Assembly: GCA_035532535.1 (NCBI GenBank)
Contig: DATKQT010000013.1
Span: 1 to 37,627 of the forward strand
From: Palsa-739 sp035532535
GTDB taxonomy: Bacteria > Actinomycetota > Thermoleophilia > Gaiellales > Gaiellaceae
Direction: 5' to 3'
Length of the DNA: 37,627 nucleotides
A program made the position numbers and the translations under genes. The notes under the pieces were generated by a model. It had not been told where the DNA came from. It did not search any database and worked only from the letters and a program-made list of their open reading frames with translations. Positions 14,506 to 21,937 of the stretch are shown piece after piece (the first letter of the stretch is position 1; each line of letters starts with the position of its first letter).

Positions 14506-15602
14506 TCAACCCGACGCTCACGGAGATGGCGACGTACCCGTTCATCCGCCTCGAGGAGGCGCGGCGGCGGCTCGTGGCCGACGGCGTCGAAGTGATCGAC
14601 TTCGGCAAGGGCGACCCGAACGAACCGACCGACCCGATCATCCGGCAGGCGCTGATCGAGGCGGTGCCCGAGCGCGCGCCGTACCCGCTCGCACAGGGCC
14701 TTCCTGAGCTGCGGCAGGCGGCGAGCGACTGGTGCAAACGCCGCTTCGGCGTCATGGTCGACCCGGACACGGAGATCATCCCGACGTACGGATCGAAGGA
14801 GGCGATCTTCTCGCTCGCGCAGGTGCTCGACACCGCCGGCCGGACCGTCGTCTTCGGGGAGCCGGCCTATCCCGTCTACGAGCGCGGCGCGCTCTTCGCC
14901 GGTGCGAAGGTCCAGACGCTGCCGCTGCTGCGCGAGAACGGCTTCCTGCCCGACGTCGACGCCATACCCGACGACACCGCGATCGTCTGGGTCAACTACC
15001 CGCACAACCCGACCGGCGCGGTCGCCTCGCTCGAGTTCTACGAGCGGCTCGCGGAAGCCGCGGCGGAGCGCGGCTTCTCCATCGCCTCCGACGAGGCGTA
15101 TAGCGAGCTCTGGTTCGACCAGTCTCCGCCGTCGGTGCTGCAGCTGGCCGACCGCTCGCGCGCCATCGTCTTCCAGACGCTGAGCAAACGCTCGTCGATG
15201 ACCGGCTATCGCTCCGGTTTCGTCGCCGCCCCACCGGAGATCGTCACCGCGCTGAAGGCGTACCGCCCGACCGTCGGCACCGCGCCGCAGGAGTTCGTGC
15301 AGCACGCTTCCGTCGTCGCATGGAACGACGAGCGCCATGTCGACGAGACGCGCGCGCGGTACCGCGCGAAGCGCGACGTGATGATCCCGGCGATCCAGGA
15401 GAAGGGTTGGGAGATCGTCGCGAGCGAGGCGACGATGTACCTCTGGGTGATCGGGCCGGATCCCGACGCGCTCCTCGAGCGGGGCATCCTCGTTTCCCCG
15501 GGCGAGTTCTTCGGGCCGAGCGGCGCGGGGTACGTCCGCTTCGCGCTCGTGCCGACCCTCGACGAGTGCGAGCGCGCAGCGGCGATACTCGCTGAGCTGT
15601 GA
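14502..15602 (+). CDS. dapC: Succinyldiaminopimelate transaminase (PLP aminotransferase)
   Basis: A fold-type I aminotransferase of about 366 aa that transfers an amino group from glutamate to N-succinyl-2-amino-6-ketopimelate. Visible marks are YPLAQGLPELRQA, the aromatic stacking region GEPAYPVYE, NYPHNPTG (Asn contacting PLP), ASDEAYSELWF (Asp to the pyridine N), the Schiff-base Lys in TLSKRSSMTGYRSGF and a C-terminal Arg in YVRFAL. Sequence alone cannot separate DapC from related aspartate aminotransferases, but the position between dapE and dapD makes the DAP role very likely. The GTG start at 14502 overlaps the dapE stop. Confidence 0.9.
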   Translation: MINPTLTEMATYPFIRLEEARRRLVADGVEVIDFGKGDPNEPTDPIIRQALIEAVPERAPYPLAQGLPELRQAASDWCKRRFGVMVDPDTEIIPTYGSKEAIFSLAQVLDTAGRTVVFGEPAYPVYERGALFAGAKVQTLPLLRENGFLPDVDAIPDDTAIVWVNYPHNPTGAVASLEFYERLAEAAAERGFSIASDEAYSELWFDQSPPSVLQLADRSRAIVFQTLSKRSSMTGYRSGFVAAPPEIVTALKAYRPTVGTAPQEFVQHASVVAWNDERHVDETRARYRAKRDVMIPAIQEKGWEIVASEATMYLWVIGPDPDALLERGILVSPGEFFGPSGAGYVRFALVPTLDECERAAAILAEL

Positions 15603-16339
15603 AGACTGAAGAAACCATCGCGGCGCTCGACCGGGGCGAGCTGCGCGTCGCCGAGAAGGTGGACGGCGAGTGGCGCGTGAACGAGGACGCGAAGGCGGCC
15701 ATCCTCGACTACTTCCGGATCAGCAAGCTCGAGCCGATCGAGGTCGGCCCGTACGAGTACGTGGACAAGATCCCGCTCAAGCACAACTACGCCGAGCTCG
15801 GCGTGCGCGTCGTGCCGCCCGCGACCGCGCGGTTCGGCTCGTTCCTTTCCCGCGGCGTCGTGATGATGCCGAGCTACGTGAACATCGGCGCCTGGGTGGG
15901 GCCGAACACGATGATCGACACGTGGGCAACCGTCGGCTCGTGCGCGCAGATCGGAGCGGACGTGCATCTCGCCGGCGGCGTCGGCGTCGGCGGGGTTCTC
16001 GAGCCGATCCAAGCGCGCCCCGTGATCGTCGAGGACGGAGCGTTCATCGGCTCGCGCTGCATCCTCACCGAGGGCGTGCTCATCGGCGAGCGCGCCGTGC
16101 TTGCCCCGAACGTCTCGCTCACCGGTTCCGTCCCCGTCATCGACGTCACCGGCCCCGAGCCGGTCGAGCACCGCGGCTACGTGCCGCCTTACTCGGTCGT
16201 CGTTCCCGGCACTCGGCCGAAGGAGTTTCCGGCCGGGACGTACCAGCTCGGGTGCGCGCTCATCATCGGTCGGCGCAGCGAGCAGACCGACCTGAAGACG
16301 TCGTTGAACGACGTCCTGCGCGAGTATGAAATCGGCTAA
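15599..16339 (+). CDS. dapD: Tetrahydrodipicolinate N-succinyltransferase
   Basis: Transfers succinyl from succinyl-CoA to tetrahydrodipicolinate. The 246-residue protein has a short N-terminal domain and a left-handed beta-helix of hexapeptide repeats (SYVNIGAWVGPNTMIDTW, IGADVHLAGGVGVGG, IVEDGAFIGSRC, VLIGERAVLAP). This is the DapD class with the PIQARPVIVEDG segment. The GTG start overlaps dapC by four bases. It is the last gene of dapE-dapC-dapD; a strong hairpin begins at its stop codon. Confidence 0.94.
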   Translation: MKTEETIAALDRGELRVAEKVDGEWRVNEDAKAAILDYFRISKLEPIEVGPYEYVDKIPLKHNYAELGVRVVPPATARFGSFLSRGVVMMPSYVNIGAWVGPNTMIDTWATVGSCAQIGADVHLAGGVGVGGVLEPIQARPVIVEDGAFIGSRCILTEGVLIGERAVLAPNVSLTGSVPVIDVTGPEPVEHRGYVPPYSVVVPGTRPKEFPAGTYQLGCALIIGRRSEQTDLKTSLNDVLREYEIG

Positions 16340-16358
16340 GCGGCAAAGCCGCTCAGCC
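16334..16358. terminator. Hairpin terminator at the dapD end, likely two-way
   Basis: Stem GGCT-A-AGCGGC (16334-16344) with GCCGCT-C-AGCC (16348-16358), an AAA loop and one internal mismatch, followed by TCTTAT. The dapD stop codon lies in the left arm. On the minus strand it begins 3 bases after the dapF stop, so it can serve both convergent genes. Confidence 0.65.
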
Positions 16359-16360
16359 TC

Positions 16361-17056
16361 TTATGGTCGGCGTCGCAAGCGACGCCTTAGGACCGGCTGA
16401 GCCGGACCGGTGAGCGTCGCGCGGCCGCCCTCGAGGCGCACGCGCAGATCGCCACCCGGAAAGTGCACGACGACGTCGCCCTCGCCATGCGTCGCGGCCG
16501 CCACGGCGACGGCGCTCGAACCGGAGGCGGTCGTCTCCCCCACGCCGCGCTCCCAGACGCGCGCGGTCACCTCGCCGGGCGCGTCGACGCGCGCAACCTG
16601 GACGTTCGTCCGGTTCGGGAAGCGTGGATGCGTCTCGAGCAGCGGCCCAATCCGTGGAAGATCGTCGGGATCGCCCACGACGACGGCGTGCGGGTTGCCG
16701 ACCGTCACGCGGACGACCTCGAGATCCGCGATGCGCTCCGGCTCGGAGACCTCGACGTCACCGAGCTCCGACTCGTACAGCTCACCGACGCGCCGCACCT
16801 CGACCACGCGCGGGCCGACGCGGACGTGCGCGACGTCATGACCGGTGCGCTGCATGAGCCACGCACCGGCGATGCGGGTTCCGTTGCCCGACATCTCCGC
16901 GTGAGATCCGTCCGGATTCACGATCGCAATGGTCATGTCATCCCCATCGACCGACAGGACGTCCAGCGCTCCGTCGAGGCCGTCCTCATGCACGTACGGC
17001 TCACCCTCGAGGACGAGGTACACGTTCCCGTGTGCGTGCCAGCGCGACGATGTCAT
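16361..17056 (-). CDS. dapF: DapF-like diaminopimelate epimerase lacking both catalytic cysteines
   Basis: DAP epimerase normally interconverts LL- and meso-DAP using two cysteines. The fold is clear (HAHGNVYLVLEG start, VNPDGSHAEMSGNGTR, VTVGNPHAVV, FPNRTNVQVA, ERGVGETTASGSSA), but the first Cys (usually CGNG) is Ser56 and the second (usually ACGTG) is Ser178. It is also short, 231 aa against about 270, lacking roughly 20 residues between the N-terminal strand and the GADG-like loop (GLDG). The ATG at 17056 lies 56 bases inside miaA; the conserved GN(V/D)Y segment right after it supports that start. The C-terminal tail LRRRLRRRP is encoded by hairpin DNA. It may be a Ser-type variant, a different activity, or a decaying gene. 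Confidence 0.8.
   Translation of the reverse strand: MTSSRWHAHGNVYLVLEGEPYVHEDGLDGALDVLSVDGDDMTIAIVNPDGSHAEMSGNGTRIAGAWLMQRTGHDVAHVRVGPRVVEVRRVGELYESELGDVEVSEPERIADLEVVRVTVGNPHAVVVGDPDDLPRIGPLLETHPRFPNRTNVQVARVDAPGEVTARVWERGVGETTASGSSAVAVAAATHGEGDVVVHFPGGDLRVRLEGGRATLTGPAQPVLRRRLRRRP
16369..16405. repeat. Two further hairpins inside the 3' end of dapF
   Basis: GGCGTCGC-AA-GCGACGCC (16369-16386, perfect eight-base arms) and CCGGC-TGA-GCCGG (16393-16405). They follow the terminator hairpin and encode the last residues of DapF on the minus strand, including its unusual basic tail. Confidence 0.65.
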
Positions 17057-17900
17057 CGGCGATCTCGCCCGGCGGGCGATCCGCGTCGACCATAGCGATG
17101 CCGGGAATGCGACGCATCCACTTGCGCTGATACGCGGCGTAGCGGCGCGTGCGCACGATGAGCGAGGCGATCGCCTCCTCCCGCGGCAGGGTCGCCACCT
17201 CCTCGAGCCCAAGAGCCTGCCGCGCGGTGATCGAAACGGTTCCCGCGAGCGCGAGCCGAACCTCCTCCTCCACGCCCACGTCGAACATCGACCGAGTCCG
17301 CTCCGCGATGCGCGCCTCGAGCACCGTCTTCGGGACGTCGAGCCCGACGACGACCGTCGGATGGCGCGTCGGACCGGCCCAGAGCCGGTCCTCACCGGGC
17401 GCGAGGGACGCTCCCGCCTCCGCGAGCTCCAGGGCGCGGACGACGCGCCTGCGGTCGTTCGCGTGCACTGCCGCGGCCGCCGCCGGGTCGAGGTCTTCCA
17501 GCCTGGCATGCGCGACCCCGGCGCCGTTCTCGTCGTAGAAGCCTTCCCACCGCGCCCGGGCGCCAGGCTCCGGCGCGGGCGGCAGCGAGAGCTCGGCGAG
17601 CGCGGCCCGCAGGTAGAGCCCGGTGCCCCCGACGACGATCGGCGTCCGGCCGGACGCCAGGATCTCGTCCACCGCGGCGTGGGCCAGTGGCGCGTATTCG
17701 CCGACCGAGGCCTCCCGGTCGAGGGACCAGATCCCGACCATCCGAGTTTGCTCGCTAGGCTGGTTCGTCAGGATCGGGATCCCCCGATAGACCTGAAGGG
17801 CGTCAGCAGAGACGAGCTCGGCTGGAATCCGGTCGGCGAGCGCCGCAGCGACCCTCGATTTGCCGCTCGCGGTCGGCCCGAAGATGCCGATAACCGTCAC
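17001..17900 (-). CDS. miaA: tRNA dimethylallyltransferase
   Basis: Adds the dimethylallyl group to N6 of A37 in tRNAs reading U-starting codons; the product is the substrate of MiaB, encoded nearby. About 299 aa from the GTG at 17900, which has GGAGA 8 bases upstream. P-loop IGIFGPTASGKS at residues 4-15, the SADALQVYRG region, VVGGTGLYLRA, NDRRRVVRALEL, and the late RQALGLEEV and RYAAYQRKWMRR typical of MiaA. Its last 56 bases overlap the dapF start. It is divergent from the membrane protein at 17915, only 14 bases away, sharing a two-way Shine-Dalgarno palindrome. Confidence 0.95.
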   Translation of the reverse strand: MTVIGIFGPTASGKSRVAAALADRIPAELVSADALQVYRGIPILTNQPSEQTRMVGIWSLDREASVGEYAPLAHAAVDEILASGRTPIVVGGTGLYLRAALAELSLPPAPEPGARARWEGFYDENGAGVAHARLEDLDPAAAAAVHANDRRRVVRALELAEAGASLAPGEDRLWAGPTRHPTVVVGLDVPKTVLEARIAERTRSMFDVGVEEEVRLALAGTVSITARQALGLEEVATLPREEAIASLIVRTRRYAAYQRKWMRRIPGIAMVDADRPPGEIADDIVALARTRERVPRPRG

Positions 17901-17901
17901 C

Positions 17902-17913
17902 GGAGGATTCTCC
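17902..17913. promoter_or_regulatory. Palindromic two-way Shine-Dalgarno element GGAGGATTCTCC
   Basis: Forward, GGAGG (17902-17906) lies 8 bases before the CTG at 17915. Reverse, GGAGA lies 8 bases before the miaA GTG (17900). One short near-palindrome therefore provides a ribosome binding site to both divergent genes and supports the CTG start call. Confidence 0.5.
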
Positions 17914-17914
17914 C

Positions 17915-18892
17915 CTGCGTTACCTGAACATCGAACCGAAGAGCCATCTGCACCGATCGACGACTGAGTCGTCCTTCTTCCTCGTGGCCGCCTCGATCCT
18001 CGCGCTGGCGACCCTGTTCGCATTGAGCGAAATCGCCGGCTTCGATGCGGTCTGGGATCGGATGCAGACGGTTCAGCCGATCTGGTTCCTCGTCGCGTTC
18101 GGCGCGGAGATCGTGGCGTATCTCGGCTACACGCTCGGGTACCGCGAGGTCTCGCGCGTCGACGACGGGCCGAAGATGGGCAACGGCCGGGCGGCTGCGG
18201 CGGTCGCCGCCGGGTTCGGGCCGTTCGTCACCCAGGGCGGTTTCGCGCTCGATCTGCACGCGTTCAAGCAAAGCGGAATCTCCGACCGCGAGGCGCGCGT
18301 GCGGGTGCTCGGCCTCGGCGCACTCGAGTACGCCCTGCTCGCGCCGGCCGCCTGCATCGCGTCGATTCAGCTGCTTGCGAGCGGCGCGCACACGCCGACG
18401 ATGGGCCTGACGCTCCCGTGGGCGATCACCGTGCCGCTCGGCTTCGCCGCCGCCCTGTGGGCCGTCGGCCATCGTCAGCGGTTCCGCAACAAGGGGTACT
18501 GGCACGACGGGCTCGCGCAGGCGCTCGACTCGATCCACGTGCTGCGCTGCCTCTTTGCGCGCCGGCATCTCGCCGGGCCGCTCGGCGCGGCCGTGTACTG
18601 GTTCGGGGAGATGGCGTGCCTCTGGGCATGCCTGCATGCATTCGCACATGGCGCGCCCAACGTCGAGCTCCTGCTGCTCGGCTACGCAACCGGATACGCG
18701 CTCACGCGTCGGACGCTGCCGCTCGGCGGCGCCGGTGCGGTCGAAGCCTTGCTGCCGTTCGCGCTCTCGTGGACCGGCGTGCCGCTCGCGGCAGCCGTCC
18801 TCGCCGTCTTCACGTACCGCATCTTCAACTTCTGGCTGCCGGTCGTTCCCGCTGTCGTGGGAATGCGCAGCCTGCGCGCCGCCGAGGCTTAG
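17915..18892 (+). CDS. UPF0104 / lysylphosphatidylglycerol-synthase-type membrane protein
   Basis: A multi-spanning membrane protein (about eight helices) resembling the flippase-like domain of MprF; the GPFVTQGGFALDL and RRTLPLGGAGAVEALLPF segments are typical of the group. Its activity is not known. The first ATG/GTG/TTG in frame is GTG 17984, which would cut into the first helix. The frame is open upstream, and CTG 17915 has GGAGG 8 bases before it, adding a sensible cytoplasmic start (MRYLNIEPKSHLHRST). I therefore prefer CTG, giving about 325 aa. Its stop overlaps the stop of miaB on the other strand. Confidence 0.75.
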   Translation: MRYLNIEPKSHLHRSTTESSFFLVAASILALATLFALSEIAGFDAVWDRMQTVQPIWFLVAFGAEIVAYLGYTLGYREVSRVDDGPKMGNGRAAAAVAAGFGPFVTQGGFALDLHAFKQSGISDREARVRVLGLGALEYALLAPAACIASIQLLASGAHTPTMGLTLPWAITVPLGFAAALWAVGHRQRFRNKGYWHDGLAQALDSIHVLRCLFARRHLAGPLGAAVYWFGEMACLWACLHAFAHGAPNVELLLLGYATGYALTRRTLPLGGAGAVEALLPFALSWTGVPLAAAVLAVFTYRIFNFWLPVVPAVVGMRSLRAAEA

Positions 18893-20205
18893 ACAGGCAC
18901 GCCGGCGAGCTGTGCGCCGCCGAGCGTCTGCGACGTCGAGCGCTCGATCCGCACGTTCACGAGATCGCCGGGAGCGGCGTCCCCCGTGAAGTTGACCGCC
19001 ATGTTGCGGCGCGTGCGTCCTCGCAGGAAGCTCGGGTCGGTCCGGCTTGGCCCCTCAACGAGCACTTCTTCGACGTTTCCGACTCGGGTCGCATTGCGCT
19101 CGGTCGCAACGCGCTGGACGACCTCGACGAGCCGCTCGATCCGGTCGCGCTTCACGTCGTCGGGAACCTGGTCCGTCCGCGCCGCCGCCTCCGTGCCTGC
19201 GCGCGGCGAGTAGACGAACGTGAACGCGCTGTCGAACCCGACCTCTGCGACCGCCGACAGCGTCTCGCCGAAGTCCTCCTCCGTCTCGCCCGGGAAGCCG
19301 ACGATCAAGTCGGTCGACAACGCGAGATCGGGGATGGCGGCGCGCATCTCGTCGACCAGACCGAGATAGCGCTCACGAGAGTATGTCCGCCGCATCGCCT
19401 TGAGCACACGGGTGGATCCCGACTGGAGCGGAAGATGCGCGTGCTCGCACACCGCGTTGCACTCCGCCATCGCCTCGATGACGTTCGCGCGAAAGTCCTT
19501 CGGGTGCGGGCTCGTGAACCGGATGCGCTCGATGCCGTCGACCGCGTCCACGGCGCGCAACAACTGCGCGAAATCGGCGCCGAGGTCGCGCCCGTACGAG
19601 TTGACGTTCTGGCCGAGCAGCGTCACCTCCCGCACACCTGCCGCCGCGAGCGACTCGATCTCGGCCAAGACCTCGCCGGGCCTTCTCGACACCTCACGGC
19701 CGCGCACGGCCGGGACGATGCAGTACGAGCACACCGAGTTGCAGCCCATGGAGATCTGGACCCAGGCCTGGAACGTCCGCGCGCGGTGCATCGGCAGCGT
19801 CGCTGCGAACGCTCGCTCCTCCCCGGTCCCCCACGCACCGCGCGCGACACCGAAGCCTCCCGCGCCGAGCCACTCGCCGAGATGCGCGATCGTCCCCGGC
19901 CCGAACGCGACGTCGACCTGCGGGTAGAGCGAGAAGATGCGCTCCTGCTGCGCCTCGGCGTAGCAGCCGCCGACCGCGATCACAGTGCCCGGACGTTCGC
20001 GCTTTCGCGCGCCCGCGTCGCCCAGGTACGCGGCGAGCTTCATGTCCGGCTTCTCCCGGATCGTGCAGGTGTTGAAGACGACCACGTCCGCGTCCTCCGG
20101 CGCCGCCGCCTCGCCGAGACCGAGCTCTTCGAGCATCCCCTTGATGCGCTCGGAGTCGTGAGCGTTCATCTGACAGCCGAAGGTGGTGACGTGGTACCGG
20201 CGCAC
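18889..20205 (-). CDS. miaB: tRNA-2-methylthio-N6-dimethylallyladenosine synthase
   Basis: A radical-SAM methylthiotransferase that converts i6A37 to ms2i6A37, acting after MiaA. The N-terminal UPF0004 domain has three cluster cysteines (TTFGCQMN, FNTCTIRE, VGGCYAEA). The radical SAM motif is CNSVCSYCIVP, and a C-terminal TRAM domain runs from about residue 370. About 438 aa from the GTG at 20205. It has no Shine-Dalgarno sequence but a TACCCT -10 box six bases upstream, so a leaderless mRNA is likely. It shares that box with the divergent gene at 20226. Confidence 0.95.
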   Translation of the reverse strand: MRRYHVTTFGCQMNAHDSERIKGMLEELGLGEAAAPEDADVVVFNTCTIREKPDMKLAAYLGDAGARKRERPGTVIAVGGCYAEAQQERIFSLYPQVDVAFGPGTIAHLGEWLGAGGFGVARGAWGTGEERAFAATLPMHRARTFQAWVQISMGCNSVCSYCIVPAVRGREVSRRPGEVLAEIESLAAAGVREVTLLGQNVNSYGRDLGADFAQLLRAVDAVDGIERIRFTSPHPKDFRANVIEAMAECNAVCEHAHLPLQSGSTRVLKAMRRTYSRERYLGLVDEMRAAIPDLALSTDLIVGFPGETEEDFGETLSAVAEVGFDSAFTFVYSPRAGTEAAARTDQVPDDVKRDRIERLVEVVQRVATERNATRVGNVEEVLVEGPSRTDPSFLRGRTRRNMAVNFTGDAAPGDLVNVRIERSTSQTLGGAQLAGVPV

Positions 20206-20210
20206 CCGCG

Positions 20211-20217
20211 TAGGGTA
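20211..20217. promoter_or_regulatory. Shared two-way -10 box TAGGGTA (miaB / DMT permease)
   Basis: The 20-base gap between the divergent starts holds TAGGGTA. Forward TAGGGT (20211-20216) ends 9 bases before the ATG at 20226; reverse TACCCT (20217-20212) ends 6 bases before the miaB GTG at 20205. Both would give nearly leaderless transcripts. The -35 regions are weak (GTGACG with 19-base spacing forward). Confidence 0.5.
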
Positions 20218-20225
20218 GCCGGGCC

Positions 20226-21053
20226 ATGAGCGCCGAAACCGCCGCCGCCGTCGCACTGGCGCTTGCGGCGACCACGCTGACGAACGTCGCCTACCTCCGC
20301 GAGCACGATGCGGTGAAGGCTCTCCCGGACTTCTCCCCGCGGCGGCCCGTGCAGGCGGTACGAGTCGTGATCACCGATCGCGACTGGCTTCGCGGGTTCG
20401 CACTCGAGAGCGCCGGCTTCACGCTGTACGTCGTCGCACTCGCACTCGCGCCCCTCAGCCTCGTGCAGAGCCTCGGCGCAGGCGGAATCGGCATTCTCGC
20501 CTTCGTCTCGGCGCGCGTGGGCGGCAGGTCGCTTCCGCGGCACGAGGTCGTCGGCGTCGGGGTCTCCATCGTCGGGCTGGTCGCGCTCGCGGTCTCGCTC
20601 GCGGGCGGCAGCGGCGAGGGCGGCGGCGGCTCGTCCCTCGAGATCGAGCTCTGGCTCGGAGCGACCGCTGCCGCGGCCGTCATCGTGGTCGCCGTGGGCC
20701 GCAGATTCGGCGGGCTCGCCGTTTCCGAGGGCATCGCCGGAGGACTGTTCTTCTCCATCGGCGACCTGTCGGTGAAGGTCGCGACGCAGGGCGGGGGCCG
20801 CGCCGCCTTCGGGATCACCGTTGTCGCCGGGTACGCGCTCGGCACCGCGCTCCTCCAACTCGGCTACCGGCACGGCGGCGCACTCACTGTCGCGGGCCTC
20901 GCGACCCTCCTGACGAACGCGTTGCCGATCGCAGCCGGAACCGTCGTGCTGGGAGAGCCGGTGCCGACCGGTGCGCTCGGCGCGGTCCGGATACTCGCCT
21001 TCGTCGCCGTCACCGCCGGTGCGATTCTCCTCGCGCGGCGCAGCCGCGGGTAG
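20226..21053 (+). CDS. DMT-superfamily (EamA-like) permease
   Basis: A 275-residue membrane protein with about nine hydrophobic helices in two related halves. A glycine-rich loop (GGSGEGGGGSS) lies between them, and the SLGAGGIGILAF and TVVLGEPVP segments are typical of drug/metabolite transporters. It also resembles NIPA-type magnesium transporters; the substrate is unknown. The ATG has no Shine-Dalgarno sequence but sits 9 bases after a -10 box. The next gene starts 2 bases after its stop, so it probably leads an operon with the downstream membrane protein and ABC exporter. Confidence 0.8.
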   Translation: MSAETAAAVALALAATTLTNVAYLREHDAVKALPDFSPRRPVQAVRVVITDRDWLRGFALESAGFTLYVVALALAPLSLVQSLGAGGIGILAFVSARVGGRSLPRHEVVGVGVSIVGLVALAVSLAGGSGEGGGGSSLEIELWLGATAAAAVIVVAVGRRFGGLAVSEGIAGGLFFSIGDLSVKVATQGGGRAAFGITVVAGYALGTALLQLGYRHGGALTVAGLATLLTNALPIAAGTVVLGEPVPTGALGAVRILAFVAVTAGAILLARRSRG

Positions 21054-21055
21054 CC

Positions 21056-21928
21056 GTGAAGACGCTCTCCATCGTCACAGTCGCCGCCGTCGCGCTCGTC
21101 CTGCCCTCGACGGCGGGCGCGCATCTGCGGACCGGAACCGTCGGGGTCGATTACCGCCCCCGCATCACACACCGCCCGCCGGGGCCGTTCACGATCGGTG
21201 TCTATCTCAGCGATCGCGCGCTCCACCTCAACGTCCGGCGCGACGCCACCGTCGTTGTGTACGGCTACCTCGGGGAAGCGTTCGTGCGCGTGAGCGACGC
21301 CGGCGTCACCGTCGACACGAATTCGCCGACCGCGGCCGCGACCGGGCTCGTCCCACGCGGCACGCCGCATCAGGGCTGGGTGCTCCGCTCGAAGGGACGC
21401 TCCGTCGTGTGGCACGACGTGCGCACGAGCAGGGGACAGTGGAGCGTCCCCATCGCAGTGAACGGTCGCCGCGAAACGATCGTGGGCGAAACCCAAAAGC
21501 TGCCGCGGCCCGCGCTGTGGCCGTGGATCGTCCTCCTCGCGGCGATCGCAGCCCTTGGGGCCGTCGTTCGCAGCTCGACACAGCTCGGGTTGCTCTCATC
21601 GGCGGCCGCGATCGTCGTCGCGGCTGCGTTCGCGCTCAGCGCGTATGCCGACCCCGGCACCTGGATCGCCGGCGTCGACGAGCTCTTCTTCGCCGCCGCA
21701 GGTATCGGCGTCCTACGCTGGGGGCCGCCGGTCGCACGGCTGCCGAGCGCGTTGTGGCTCAGCGTCCTCGGTCTTGCCGTCGGGCTGAGCAAAGGCGCGG
21801 TATTTCTCCACGCCATCGTGCTGGCGCCGCTGCCCGGTACGGCGATGCGTGTCTTCGTCGTGATCGCCGTCGGCTCTGGTCTCGCCGGATCGGTGAGTGC
21901 CTGCGTTACGTACGCGCGGGCTGGCTAG
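21056..21928 (+). CDS. Secreted-domain membrane protein of unknown function
   Basis: A 290-residue protein with a signal peptide (MKTLSIVTVAAVALVLPSTA, then GA-H), an extracytoplasmic beta-rich domain to about residue 150, and five predicted membrane helices in the C-terminal half. His after the signal cleavage site and the general plan recall CopC/CopD-like copper proteins, but no metal motif is clear, so I do not assign one. The GTG start lies 2 bases after the DMT gene, and the ABC ATPase follows after 9 bases. Confidence 0.7.
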   Translation: MKTLSIVTVAAVALVLPSTAGAHLRTGTVGVDYRPRITHRPPGPFTIGVYLSDRALHLNVRRDATVVVYGYLGEAFVRVSDAGVTVDTNSPTAAATGLVPRGTPHQGWVLRSKGRSVVWHDVRTSRGQWSVPIAVNGRRETIVGETQKLPRPALWPWIVLLAAIAALGAVVRSSTQLGLLSSAAAIVVAAAFALSAYADPGTWIAGVDELFFAAAGIGVLRWGPPVARLPSALWLSVLGLAVGLSKGAVFLHAIVLAPLPGTAMRVFVVIAVGSGLAGSVSACVTYARAG

Positions 21929-21937
21929 GCTGGGCCG

